Program-made: the position numbers and the translations under genes
The notes under the pieces: model-generated
Databases searched by the model: none
The model's input: only the letters and a program-made list of their open reading frames with translations
What the model was told of the DNA's origin: nothing
Assembly (NCBI GenBank): GCA_947311845.1
Contig: CAMZMU010000027.1
Span: forward strand, 33,185,723 to 33,249,722
Source: Poa pratensis
Taxonomy: Eukaryota > Streptophyta > Magnoliopsida > Poales > Poaceae
DNA length: 64,000 nt
Reading direction: 5' to 3'
Shown: one piece after another, positions 45,871-58,679 of the stretch
Layout: every line of letters begins with the position of its first letter
Position numbering within the stretch: position 1 is the stretch's first letter

Positions 45871-46366
45871 CATAAACAAGAAACAAGCCATGTTCTTTAC
45901 TTGAACCAAGATAAAAAAACAATTTACACAATGAACCATCTTGCAATTAATTAACGATTTTTCCGTTGTATGCATCTTTAGTTCAAATAAGGAAGCGTGT
46001 GTATATACATACGCTTGGGGAGTTTTCAGAACTATATATGTGCATTAATCTATGATCACTACCTGCATATATATGCTTAACATCAGCCTTATGTGCAATA
46101 TAAATAGTTCATTTAAGGAATTAAGATTATTCCTTGTTGAACGAGTATTGATTTTTGTTGATGGGACGCTTGAAAATATTCCCCATGTATTGCTTCACCA
46201 AGAGACGACCTCCATTGACCATTGGACCACAACTAGCTATAAGGAAAAGAGGGGACCTTGAACACATCATGGTATGCTGCATCCAAAACGGAGATGTAGA
46301 TCGATTCTACAACTTACTCTTCACAAAGAGGAAAGATTTTGCTGAAAAGATGCTGCATCCCGGCAG

Positions 46367-47117
46367 GAGTTCGTCACTTTTGATGCTGAAAAGCTTCAGG
46401 AGGAGTTGTTCCAAGATTTTGCTTGCTCTGTGTCGGGCTTGCCCATGGACAAGCAGGTGGAGGAGGCTGCTCCCTCTCACATAGAGCGACACAACATCCA
46501 TTTGGACAAGCAAGACAGTGCTTGTGATCTTCCAACTGCCAAGGGAGCGGAGTATAGGCGGGTGGAGCTACATGATGGGGTGCAGGAGTTGGTTTCCTCA
46601 GCCCCAACCTTCATAGAATCCATCACCGCTCGCATCACCGCTCCTCTGTTGTCTGCGGCTCCACCAACTCCGGCCACTCCGATCAAGCGCCGCCCCAGAA
46701 ATCCTGCCCCGATGCCCACTCGCCAGGTCAGCGTTCGGCGGGCTGTCACATCCATGGCGGGGTTGAGCACGGTTGAGAGGGCGCGTCGTCCTACGCAAGA
46801 AATGGGGGCTGCCGGCGGAAGACGAAGTGAAAGGGGATGCCACAGAGGAGGTGCGGCAGCAGTGTTTCTTAGACCTCTTCATGGATCCGAAGACGGCGAT
46901 GGAGACGGAGGCGGTGAGGGCTCTGTTCAGCAGAGTGGGGTCTTCAAGATCCGTGATTTCCAAGAAGGCCGGGAGACGGGCTACCTCAACGACTGCGGCC
47001 CGGGCTGCCCGCACAGCCAAAGAGGAAAGAGCACTAGCCGGAATATTTACCGGGCCGCTAACTACTGGTGTAGATTTCACCATTGATATGTGCTTCAACA
47101 TTCACGTCGCATATTGA
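46367..47117 (+). pseudogene. Broken ORF of unknown family
   Basis: An open frame from about 46367 encodes a charged protein with a Pro/Arg-rich part (motifs FVTFDAEKLQEELFQDF, and TPIKRRPRNPAPMPTRQVSV). A single-base shift near 46785 moves the continuation to the frame ending at 47117 (WGLPAEDEVKGDATEEV and TTGVDFTIDM). The layout (Arg-rich tract, then RARR...LRKK-like helix) recalls unnamed repeat-associated proteins of grasses, but I cannot assign a family. No promoter or splice structure was seen. It may be a retroelement ORF remnant. Confidence 0.4.
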
Positions 47118-50100
47118 GATCTCTATGGAACATTGTTTTTTTGCAAAATTGCGCTGATTATCGCAAATAGGGACGATTTTGGCAAAAACTATGATGATTT
47201 TGACAAAATGAATACCTAAAAATACACTTGTATAAATTCCTAGCGCCGCCACTGGCCCCACACCAGTCTGAAATAAATGTTTTGTGAAATTTCTGTACTA
47301 TAATCACCCCAAATCCAAATGAAAGATTAAATTGGTTAGATTTTTTAAAATGTACTGGAATTTGGACGATATTCCAAAATAATTTCTTGTTTTTGAAGAT
47401 TTCAGTGGGTCTCAGAATTTAGTTAACTGAACCTTAAAACCCTTGTCGAGGCACCAAAGTTTGACATTGAATAGTTGAGAGACCAAAAATAAATATTATT
47501 TCCAACATAAAGTAATTTATCAAGAAACTGGTAACTGGTAAGCAGTATATCCGAGTAGTTTGACAGTATCAATATTCAAGAAACTGGTAATTGCACTTTA
47601 CATATGAAGTTGTCGATTTGGTCCCTTCCCGATAAAATGGCTTGAGCGGTATAACAAAACTCTATGTTAAAACATTGACTAGTAAGCTAGGAATACCCAA
47701 CTTTGAGCAATAAGGAAAGCAGGATATACTTCTTTCCGTTTCCACTCGTCCTGCTCCTCCCTCTTCTAATCCAAAGCATAACTGCCCATATTTCTATGAG
47801 TAAAGCGAGAGCTGAATCCACGAACGCTTTACCTATATAGTAGTACTACTGCCTGCAAGCAAGTAAGCTTTGAGGAGCCAGCTGCAGCTTTCGTGCCGCA
47901 AGCGTGATGATCTTTTTTTGCTCTGATATGACAATTGACATTATGTTTTAGCAAGGCCATGAATTGAGGCCCTTGTCTTGAGGTGCAGAAAGACGGTTGA
48001 GATTTGGGCCATGGAACCATCCTGTTCGGCCCCTCACTTTGAGCTACAGACAAATGCAAGAAAACAACAAATTGGATGTTCCCGAGCTGCCTCAAGATCT
48101 AGTTTATGCATCGGGGCCTCGACTTTTCCTTGCAGTGGAGCCTGCGCAGTCATCAAGGTGGCATTGATCGATCATTGGGGTCCTTTTTCGTTGCGCTTTA
48201 TCGTTGTTTTCCAAGTTTCTCGTACTGCTGTTTGCGGAGCAAGAAATTTCATATTCCCGGGAGTTGGAGGCTTGGAGGAGCCCAGCTTCAGTTGGTTTCC
48301 AGCGAGGAGTAATTTAACCTATGAACGCCTACGCCGCACAAATAGGAAGAAGATTGTGCGATCGGCGGCAAGCGAGATGGCCGGCCGGCGTTGCTAGCGC
48401 TGGATGTGCCGGGACGGCGACGTCGAGCCCACCGGGGTGTGGCCTGGGGCCGTCCCGGCGCACGCGTGCCCCCGGGCCCGCTCAGATTCGGGTTGCCGTC
48501 CCATCGAGGCCTCATGCAGTGCAGGGCCATGGCCAGGGACCCAAAAGCGACTGCGCGTAGACACATGGTCATCTCATCGCCGTTGCTGGCTCCTCCGCTA
48601 GCTTTGCTTGATCGTTGATGCCTCTGGCCGTCTGGCGGGCAACGATCGAGCACGGAGACGCATGATCGGAGTATCGCCGATTCGGCGTACGTGACAGGAA
48701 ACAACAGAGGCGTGCCGCGTGCGCCGTGCGCGTACGTACGTACGCCTCTCGCGCCATCCCGGCTCCCGCGTGCGATGCCACCCACCATCCATTGCCAGGC
48801 ATCTTCTGGCCCTTGTCTTGAGCTGGGCCGCCCAATGCTGTACGATCGTAACGCACTTTTTGTTAAGTCGGTAAAAGATAGAGGGAGCGGAAAAGAACTA
48901 CTCCCGATCGGAGTACTAGACGTTTACGGTGCCTGTCAGAGTGTTATTTTCTTCGAGATGCTGCATGCCTGTCTGTTTCGGTTCATCTTTCTTGTTGCCG
49001 ATCATGGCTCCTATCATGCTGCACCTGCCCAAATGACAAAAGCTAACACCTAGCACGCCCCAACTGATACGTTAGCATCGCAGTTGACCATGTATTTGAC
49101 CTCCATCGATTTAACTTAAGCATGATGTGAGTAAGCAAGAGAAAACAAGTCAGGTCAATCCCTGCAAATCTGGATGGGTTTGTTCCGTTCTCGAACCGGA
49201 GTTGATCCAACCAACTCGATTTTCCAACCACAGACACCGGCTTCTTAATCACTGCATAAATAACCTCGCTAAGCTAGTACGACTAAACAGCAGCTAGCAT
49301 CGCAATGAGCCAGCGCCGGGCCAAAAGCAAGCGGCGGCGAAAGCTACCAAAACCCGCTGACGAAACGCTACCAAATCTCCTTTAATTTGGCTTCAGGGCA
49401 TTAGATTACACTAACTGAACAAAACAAGGCGAACCTCCCTCGGCGGTCGGCGCTGGCTACGTGCAGAATTGATCAAAAACCGTCGCAGGAAGATACATCG
49501 TTGTCAAGGAAGACAAAAAGAGACGATAGATAGGCTCCGGAATTCCTAGTTCCTGCTACTCCGAGGAACGGACAGTGTTAGTTAAGGGTAGGACGCAACT
49601 AATGAGAAGCTGCTACCTGCCTTCCCTAAGCTAGCTGCAGAAAACGCCGCTCTGCACTAAGAGCTGGGCACAAGAGATCGCATCGCCGGAAAGTGTTGTT
49701 ATTTTTATAGTAACGAGTTAGTCAGGAGCTTGTAGAACCAGTTATGTCAATGCGTCATGCGTCGGAGCTTGCTTCTGCGGCTTGCGATCGAGCGCCCTTA
49801 ATTATATCCTGACCTAGTTGATTATTCAAATTGATATCTAGGTCGACAGGAACAATCCAAACCGGTCTTCTTCTCCGATGTCATCATTGGTTGTTTGGCG
49901 ATTCTATGAGTCAGTTTAGAGGCTTAGTTAAGATTATCGGCGGCGTGGCGATAGGTTTCGAGTGATCGTAAGCTAATTCTGACGGTGCTACTGTAGCCAT
50001 CTCGATCGATTCCCTGGAATTAACAGTGATCCTCGTCATAGAAAGTGGCGGTCGTCTCTGCTTCCGCTGAGCTAACCATTCGTCTCGCTCTGCGCGGATG

Positions 50101-52068
50101 TTGGCATGTTGCCGAGTAACTGTTCATAAAAAAAATGTTGCCGAGTATAATGTCCTAGCTAGCCAGTTAGAGAAGAAGTTGATGCTGACTGCAGTTTGTC
50201 AACGTAGAACAGGCGTAGCAACTAAAGTTTTGCTGTCCGATTATGCACTTATTTCCGATTGAAGACACTCCTGTAGCCATTGGCGCAGGTGGCTCTGCCC
50301 CGGGAAGGGACAAAGACCACCGGCCTAGTTCCAGTTAACTGTAATTTCGTTATTTGCCTCATAAAGCAACCATTGATTCCTCAGGATGTGCTAAGAAATG
50401 GATCGATCGGTTGCACTAAAAAAAAAGTCTTGCAGTTCGTTCTCAGCGCGAGATGAGGTGTTCGACTACAAGAATCTAGGCATGTCATTGTCTCACTTTT
50501 AAAACCTCGCAATTAGTTCAAGTAGCGGATATAACATTCTTCGCATCAAAAATATTGAAGATGTAAAGCCAAATTACTTCATATATTGTTTAATTTTTAA
50601 CAAAGTTGTATCATCACTTCGTAGTCTCATCTGAACATCCTTTAACGTACTTCATGCTGTTTTAGCAGAGGTGTAACATCGCTTCTTAGTTTTTTTTAGG
50701 GGTCGTCGCTTCATAGTTTTTTGTTTTTTGAGAACCTGTCGTCGTTTCTTAGTCTGATCTGAAGATAATCATATTTGTTTTTTTTTGAGCGAATGAAGAT
50801 AATCATATAGCCTCGTTGGCGAGAAAGGCTGGGTTATCTCGTCTTGGGCTGCATACTCCTACGTTCCTTCTGGCTTGGTAAACTTGGGCTTGGACCGTGA
50901 TTGCGTGAGTGCACAGCCTGTGTCTTAGAAGTGACACAATAGGGCAGGGTCGTACAAACGACTCTACGCCCTACGGGCTTTCAACTTTCAACGTGGGTTT
51001 TCATGAAGAAGAAAAAACCAAAGAGTTAGGTTTTTTTTTACTAACCAAGAGTTAGTTGATCCATCACAGTGTGTCGCATTTGCACCAGTTGCTGATGGGC
51101 CAAATGGAACATAAATTTGGTCTCCTCCATTTACCAGAGAGGCCGAAGGTTTCATCTGGGCTAGGGCCTACTCGGGCACAAACGTCTTCGGAGCATTCGG
51201 CCCCCCTCCCCCACACCCAATAGAGGATTAATATTCAGAAATTTCAGCAACTGTAGCCAATTCTGTCAATGCAAAGATAAGTTGGAACATATGTGATGAA
51301 TGCTCTATTTATCTTTTTTAGTTTGACCTATCTAATATGAGTCACTGGAAGATGATTAAATGACAAGTGAGGATCCAAGTACGTGACCTTGTGAACTGAA
51401 ACTGAACTCTCTTCCCCTCATGCGCTATGTGTATATGTACTCCCACCATATATTTATACCACACAATTAAATCGTGATTTAAATATAACCTCATATATTT
51501 GCCCCTAAATTTGGTCACACTTAAGAAATTCTGACTGAAAATAATATTGTACGGTCATGTGTACATAGTAAAAAGAGAGTAACAAGTTTTAGAAAACATA
51601 TAAATAATATAGCTAGCATCTTTGGCGATCGAAATTCTATAGAATTGTAAGAAATGACTCCATTTCACTAGTGTTAGAAAACATATAAATATAACCTCTT
51701 GGGTTGTCTACTCACTCCTAATAACATTACCAACTCCCATGCAGGTTTTTTGGGTTAGTAATTGAGTTATGAGAGTCATGTCCTACTCAAGTATATGGTT
51801 ATGTTTTAGTCCCAGGGGACTGCCATTTGGAACTCGGGTCACCTAGAGCCCTTTATTGAAAGCAGTATTTTAAAGTTTTAGAATAATATAGAAATAAATA
51901 TCGATGCAGTCAATACTATGCCCTACAATTATTCAATTTTAGTAAGAAATACTTTGCATTCTAGGCTTCAAAAAAGACAAATTCTGACAAGATTTGGAGG
52001 TACACCGCTCACACACCTAGAACTAAAATGTTTTTATCCCGGTTGCATGATGTGTTCAAATCATGTAC
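47118..52068. other. Intergenic, no gene recognised
   Basis: This stretch is mostly AT-rich. A GC-rich island at 48340-48860 has open frames on both strands (for example 48288-48788 minus) without known motifs. Moderately GC-rich sequence at 49270-50060 has no long frame. No complete transposon with matching ends was found, though old fragments are likely. Confidence 0.4.
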
Positions 52069-52104
52069 AAGCACTAGTGGAAACCGGACATTTGGTGGAG
52101 AGGG

Positions 52105-52350
52105 GTGTTGGGCTCTAGTCCCGGGCATGGTTCGAACCCGGACTAGAGGAGGGAACTAGTACCGGGCCGGCGGCTCTGACGCTGCGCAGGTCCGGTCCCG
52201 GGTCGTAGGGCACCTCTAGTTCCGGGCCGTGATACCACTCGGGACCGAGGCAGTCAGCGGCAGGGTGGAGACTGGAGGGTGGGCCTTTCGTCCCGGGCCG
52301 TGGTACAACCCGGGACTAGAGGTCCCGCTATATCATCTCCCACCCCGGGC
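52105..52350. repeat. Left subterminal repeat array of the 10.9-kb CACTA element
   Basis: Several short units in both orientations contain ctagtcccggg, cccgggactagag or variants. In CACTA elements such arrays bind the smaller transposase protein. Confidence 0.8.
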
Positions 52351-52937
52351 CGGCCACCATTTTTGAACTCTCAAGTCATATCCATTGTTTTCTCTCTCAA
52401 GCTCAAGTGTAGCCCCATTTTTTTCCAAGATTTGTCAAGATAGACGGCACCCATCTCTCCAAGGGTTAGCAACACTTGATCCTTTCACCCGGCGGCCGAA
52501 TTTTAGCCATTTCCATACAAGTTTAGCTCATTTCATTTTTGTAGTGCTACCTAGGTGTTTGATGAAATGCCTAACTAGGTAGTTCATTTTTTATATGTTT
52601 TTTGAGCTCAAATTAATTTATGATTTGTGGATTTTAGTGTCGTCTCGGTCCTCACCGCCGTCGATAGCCCCCGCCATCCCGTGACCGGCACCACCTCGGT
52701 GAGCCTCTTTTTTTATCTTTTAAAAAAAATTACTTGTATGATTTGAATGCATAATTATTTTTTTTGTATAATTTTCTTATGTTTTTTATATGTATAGTGT
52801 CATGGTTTTGATATCCGTCCCCGTCGGCCCTCGTCCGGTCTATGATTCGGATGTGGTATATTTTTATCACTATTTATTTTGTTTCGTGTTTATAACAATC
52901 ATGCCGACCAAATTGACATAGATATATTTTTATTTAG

Positions 52938-53287
52938 GAGGTAGTTGAACCGGAAATTCCAGCCGACCCTATTGTCGAGTTTTTAAAAAAGAAAACAACG
53001 ATTTGAAAGCAAAATTGAAGATAAGTGAAGATCTTCGTCTCCAATGCCTAGAAGAGAAGATGGTATTGGACTTGAAGATTGCCGACATCGTTGATGCTCA
53101 CGGGGTCGAGCTTACCGACGTCGTCGCTGTTCACGAGATGAAGATGGATGCAATGCGCTTGAAGCTTAAAAAGATTAGAAATTATGTCATTAGTCAAGAG
53201 GCTTGGTATCATTATGCTGTTGGTTCAATAGTTACCTTAGTTGCGATTCTGATCGCATTTGTTGTTGGATTTAAATTCTTTAGATAG
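52938..53287 (+). pseudogene. Last exon of a small CACTA-associated coiled-coil/membrane protein
   Basis: The exon follows an acceptor at 52936-52937 and begins EVVEPEIPADPIVEFLKK. A one-base loss in the A-run at about 52985-52991 shifts the frame. The rest is clean: NNDLKAKLKISEDLRLQ, a Leu/Met-rich coiled coil, then WYHYAVGSIVTLVAI and a hydrophobic C-terminal helix ending FKFFR, stop at 53285. Upstream exons are probable at about 52640-52698 (ends cacctcg|gtgagc) and 52798-52852. The C-terminal helix predicts a tail-anchored membrane protein. I recall similar unnamed proteins in CACTA elements of wheat and relatives; no function is known. It lies just 5' of the transposase in the same direction. 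Confidence 0.65.
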
Positions 53288-53447
53288 TTGTATTCTAGTA
53301 GTTTCAATTAATTTATGTTTTATGAGAACTATGTATTACATTTGGTCACTACTCTACTTTGGTTTTAATGTGATGAACTTGTATTAATGAATATGGTGTT
53401 TCCTATTATGTTGGTTTATCGTAATGGGTTTTAGCGGTGATTTGCAG

Positions 53448-56400
53448 ATGAGTCATCCATGGATGTACGCTGACCGACGCTCTAAAGAGTACATGGATGG
53501 CGTGCAATCTTTTCTCAATGTGGCTAAGGATAACAAGGGGCCGAATGGTTTTATGTGTTGTCCATGCAGAAATGTCGGAATGAGAAGGATTACTCTAACA
53601 CAGACAGAATTCACCTCCACCTGATAACTTCTGGTTTCATGCCCGGCTATAATTGTTGGACCAAGCACGGAGAAAAAGGGGTTATGATGGAAGACAACGA
53701 AGAAGAAGAGAACGATGACAACTACATGTACCCTGAATACGTTGGTAACCCAACAGGGGAAGCTGATGATGAAGAGGTACCAGATGATCCCATCATACAT
53801 GATGATTTACGTGGGGTCATCGTTGATGCACATACCCTAGCAGAAACTACACTTGAGAAGTTGAAGTTGGAGCGCATGTTAGAGGATCACAAAACAAAGT
53901 TGTACCCAACTTGCGAAGATGGCAACACAAAGCTCGGTACCACACTGGAATTATTGCAATGGAAGGCAGCGAATGGTTTATCTGACAAGGGATTTGGGAG
54001 TTTACTGAAAATAGTGAAGGACAAGCTGCCGGCTGGTAACGAATTGCCCGAGAGTGCGTATGAAGCAAAGAAGATTATCTGCCCTCTAGGATTAGATGTG
54101 CAGAAGATACATGCATGCATTAATGACTGCATCCTCTACCGCGGTGAGAAGTATGAGAATTTGAATGAATGCCCGGTATGCGGTGCATTGCGGTATAAGA
54201 TCAGAGCAGATGACCCTGGCGATGTTGAGGGCCTGCCCGCCAGGAAGAAGGTTCCTGCCAAGGTGATGTGGTACGCTCCTATAATACCACGGTTGAAACG
54301 TTTGTTCAGAAACAAAGAGCATGCCAAGTTGTTGCGATGGCACAAAGAAGACCGCAAGAGCGACGAGATGTTGAGACACCCGGCTGATGGGTCGCAGTGG
54401 AGAAAAATCGATACAGAGTACAAGGAATTTGCACGTGACCCAAGGAACTTAAGGTTTGGTCTTAGCACGGATGGCTTTAATCCTTTTGGGGAGCAGAGCA
54501 GCAGTCATAGCACCTGGCCTGTGACTCTATGTATCTATAACCTTCCTCCTTGGTTGTGCATGAAGCGGAAGTTCATTATGATGCCAGTGCTCATCCAAGG
54601 CCCGAAGCAACCCGGTAACAACATTGATGTCTACCTGAGGCCATTAGTTGATGAACTTTTACAGTTGTGGCGTGATGAAGGGGTACCTGTGTGGGATGAG
54701 TACAAACAAGCGGAATTTAACCTACGAGGGTTGTTGTTTGTAACCATCAATGATTGGCCTGCTCTTAGTAACATTTCAGGACAGTCAAACAAGGGATACA
54801 ATGCATGCACACTATTTAGATAGCACTGAAAGTATATATGTAGGTAACAAGAATGTGTACCCGGGTCATCGTCGATTTCTTACAACTCAGCATCCCCTAA
54901 GAAAGAAAAGCAAGCAGCATTTCAAAGGTGAGGCAGATCACGGCCGAAGCCACCCCTCCAAAGTGGTGAAGATATATATGATGCGGTCAAGGATTTAGAT
55001 GTAATCTTTGGAAAGGGTCCTGGCGGACAGTCTGTTCCGAAGGACGCTAACAACCACGTTCCCCTGTGGAAGAAGAAGTCTATATTTTGGGAACTACCCT
55101 ATTGGAAAATCCTAAAGGTCCGCTCTGCAATCGACGTGATGCACGTGACGAAGAATGTTTGCGTGAACCTGCTAGGCTTCTTGGGCGTGTATGGGAAGGC
55201 AAAAGATACTCCGGAAGCACGAGAGGACCAGCAACTTTTGAAAGACCCAAAGAACCTGCATCCAATGAGGACGGATAAAGGACGTCTACGTCCTGCTAGC
55301 TACGTTCTTACCAAAGAAGAGAAGGAGATATTTTTTGAAGTCCTGAGCAGTATGAAGGTCCCGTCTGGCTTCTCGTCGAATATAAAGGGAATAATAAATA
55401 TGGCAGAGAAAAAGTTCCAGAACCTAAAGTCTCATGACTGCCACGTGCTGATGACTCAACTGCTTCCGGTTGCATTGCGGGGGCTTCTACCGGAAAATGT
55501 TCGAGTATCCATTGTTCAGCTATGTGCGTTCCTCAATGCAATTTCGCAGAAGTCAATCAGCCCAACCACTCTATTAAGGTTACAGAAGGATGTGGCTCAA
55601 TGTCTCGTTAGTTTTGAGTTGGTGTTCCCACCATCCTTCTTCACTATTATGACACATCTCCTAGTACACCTGGTCGACGAGATTCACATTCTGGGTCCTG
55701 TATTTCTACACAATATGTTCCCCTTTGAGAGGTTCATGGGAGTGTTGAAGAAGTATGTTCATAACCGTGCTAGGCCAGAAGGAAGCATCTCCAAAGGGTA
55801 TGGAACAGAGGAGGTCATTGAGTTTTGTGTTGACTTTATTCCCGGCATTAAGTCGATTGGTCTTCCTGAATCGCGACATGAGGGGAGACTAAGTGGAAAG
55901 GCACTCTAGGAAAGAAATCATACATATGCAGGGACGGGTATTCTTTCACAAAAGCACACTACACAGTTCTGCATAATTCCACTTTGGTGGCTCCGTATAT
56001 CCAGATGCACAAGGATATTGTACGCTCTAACAACCCGGGGATGGATGACTCCGCCATTGCAAAGGAACACATGGAGAATTTTGGCGGTTGGTTGGAAACG
56101 CATCTGAACAAACAACACAGTCTCAGATGAGCTGTTCTTGTTGTCTAAGGGGCCATCTTCGACTATTTGGACTTTCCAAGGGTATGAGATAAACGGGAAT
56201 ACATTTTACACGAACGCCCAAGATAAAAAGAGCACCAACCAAAATAGTGGTGTCCGCTTTGATGATAAGAGCACACGAATGAGGCCACGGTCACATATTA
56301 TGGTTGCATAGAGCAGATATGGGAACTTGACTATGGACCTTCTTTGAAGGTCCCTTTGTTCTGGTGCAAATGGTTCAACCTGAAAGGCGGCGGGGTAAAG

Positions 56401-56799
56401 GAAGACCCATTGTACGGAATGACTACAGTGGATCTCACGAATGTTGCGTACGACAACGAACCATTCGTTCTAGCCAAGGATGTGGCTCAGGTTTTCTATG
56501 TGAAGGACATGTCTACCAAGCCAAAAAAAAGAAAAGATAAGGAAGTGAATACATCAGCCGATGAGCCAAAGCGCCACATAGTTCTTTCAGGGAAAAGAAC
56601 CATCGTGGGAGTGGAGGACAAGACAGACATGTCAGAAGATTACGACAAGTTTCATGAAATTCCGCCCTTCAAAGTGACCACTGACCCAAGCCTCAAGTTA
56701 TATGCAGACCCTTGTCCATGGTTACGGAGCGATCAGAAGAAAGGGTCTCACAAAAAGAAAAAGCGAAGACTAAATAGGGATGTTGTTCATGATGTGTAA
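53448..56799 (+). pseudogene. TNP2-type CACTA transposase, frameshifted
   Basis: This is the large transposase that cuts and joins CACTA ends. The start at 53448 follows an acceptor AG and gives MSHPWMYADRRSKEYMDGV, the transposase-associated N-terminal domain with its CCPC metal site. A small deletion near 53570 shifts to the frame 53555-54823, which carries the TNP2 core: CPVCGALRYK, LSTDGFNPFG (first catalytic Asp region), NDWPALSNISGQSNKGY. Another break near 54820 leads to 55020-55909, with IDVMHVTKNVCVN and the DUF4218 region (FPFERFMGVLKKYVHNRARP). The last part, 56344-56799, is DUF4216-like (VPLFWCKWFNLKGGGV) with a Lys-rich tail. At least four breaks (about 53570, 54820, 55905, 56130) make it non-functional. 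Confidence 0.9.
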
Positions 56800-57163
56800 T
56801 AATTTATTAAACTTTTATATAATTTTGTTCTAGGCGAGCACAAACTTGTCAATGAAATCAAGCGTATGGCGGTGGCGGAATGTAGTACTTAATTTATAGT
56901 AGTACTTATTTATAAATTTTTGATGTAGCATCAAACTTTGTGATGTGAAATGATCCACTGCGCATGTAGTACTTGATTTATAAATTTTTGAATTGATTTT
57001 AAATTAAGCGTATGTAGTACTTAATTTAAAACCAAGCGCATGTGATACTTCATTTTAAACCAAAACAGAAAACAGGAAAATGAAAGCAATTTTTACTTGA
57101 TTTAGACAAGTAAATCAAAAGATATAAAAAAAGTAAGAAACCAGAAAATTAAAAAATCAACCT

Positions 57164-57330
57164 CTAGTACCGGGCCGTGCGACCACCCGGTACTACAGGT
57201 CCACTGGGCTTGGCGCGCAAATTTTCGCGGCCCTGAGGGACCTCTAGTACCGGGGGTGGTAACACGGCCCGGTACTAGAGACCCTCTAGTACCGGGTGGA
57301 GCCACGGCCCGGTACTAGAGGCCTTTTTGG
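57164..57330. repeat. Internal cluster of subterminal-type repeats
   Basis: Alternating cctctagtaccggg and cccggtactagag units, in both orientations, resemble the terminal arrays but lie midway between the two genes. The core reads tagtaccggg here against tagtcccggg at the left end. Its presence suggests the remnant of another element end. Confidence 0.75.
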
Positions 57331-57339
57331 CGCTAATTT

Positions 57340-58300
57340 GAGTGGCTCGGGCCAAAAATTTGCCCAAGTCCAGCAAATCGACGCTCCGCCTCCAGGCTCC
57401 AGACGACGTCGCCCCCTACGTCGCCAGGCTGCCGGATTTCGTCCCCGCGCCGCCTCCGCCGCCGCCTCGACCGTCGCCTCCCTCTCCTTCTCCGGCCCCG
57501 GCCGTCCCCGTCCTGCTCCGGCTCCGGTAGACGTTGCCGTCCTGCTCCTGCCCCGAGCAAGATTGTCTTCGAGCAAGATCGTCGTCCCTGAGCAAGCAAG
57601 CTCGCCCCCGACCCAAGGTGAGCTCGTCCCTCGACCAATTACCCTCTCCCTCCCTCAGATCTAGCGCGCGGCGGCGGCGGACCCTAACCCTAACCACGGG
57701 GCCGGCGCCGGAGTTGGAAGCAAAGAACACATTTTTACACATTTTAGCTAGGGCCTAAGGGCCGATTTCATTATACTCACGGGGAGGCCACAAACGGCAA
57801 TTACATAGGGGGAGGCCATTAGGGCCATTACATTTTGGGGAGGCCATTAGGGCCATTACATATGGGGGGATTGGAGGTGTCGTTGTCGCCGGCGCCGCGC
57901 CTAGTCGTCGAGGATGACAAGGGTCGGCCGGGTCCAGAGGTGCTCAGGCACTTCCTGTTCCTGCGGTGCCTGGCCCTCCGGTGGCAGCGCCTGCTCTTGC
58001 GGTGGCTGGCCCTCCGGTGGCGGTGGCGGCAGCTGCTCCTGCCACTGTGGCCTTGTAGGCGGCTTGCATGTTCGGGTGGGCCCCCTGGAACCGTCGCGGG
58101 GAGGGGAACCGTCGGGTGGGCCAGCGCCACGCGGGAACCGTCCCGGGTCGCTGGCAAGTGGGCCAGGAGCATTGACTGCGGGTGGGCGGGGGACGTTGGC
58201 GGTCAGCATTGACCACGGGGGGTGAAGGCGAGGCGGCCGGGTGGGAACACGAGGCGGGGACATGAAGACGAGGCGGGGCGGGAACACGAGGCAGGGCGGC
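57340..58300. other. GC-rich spacer between the two CACTA genes
   Basis: This is likely promoter, leader and first intron of the downstream gene. The C-rich stretch 57370-57660 reads as a Pro/Ala/Ser-rich frame without domain (57342-57530 plus). The segment ggggaggccattagggccattacat is repeated at 57810-57865. Many overlapping open frames here are a result of GC richness. Confidence 0.5.
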
Positions 58301-58313
58301 GGGGTCAGACCTG

Positions 58314-58500
58314 GCTGCTGGCAAGTGGGCCAGCATTGACCACGCGTGGCCAGTGGGCGGTCACACGTGGCGGCGGGGCGGGTGGGCGCTGGCAGGTGGG
58401 CCAGCATTGACCACGCTTGTCCAGTGGGCGGTCACACGTGGCGGTGGGGCGGGGGGCGCTGGCAGGTGGGCCAGCATTGACCACGCTGGCCACCTTTGAC
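58314..58500. repeat. GC-rich minisatellite, about three units of 71-73 bp
   Basis: The marker ggcaggtgggccagcattgacca (first copy ggcaagtgggcc) recurs at about 58319, 58392 and 58463. It lies in the spacer upstream of the second CACTA gene. Confidence 0.8.
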
Positions 58501-58679
58501 CCGGTTCTGGCCCAAATTTGGGCTGGGCTGGGATTGGGACAGCCCATGTCACTATTTTTTTGAAAGATTTTCTTTAGATGCAATATTAATTATTATTTTT
58601 GCATATTTGTATAGTTCCGTACTTTGAATTATTGTACTAATGCTATCATTGTTTTATCTTTTTTTGTATTAGTTAAGCA

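Noticed and set aside
48288..48856. ORFs of up to 166 codons on both strands
   Set aside because: The GC-rich island has overlapping frames, no motif, no splice pattern and no clear promoter.
57680..57696. Telomere-like accctaaccctaacc
   Set aside because: There are only two units, within GC-rich CACTA spacer. Too short for a telomere or an interstitial telomere array.
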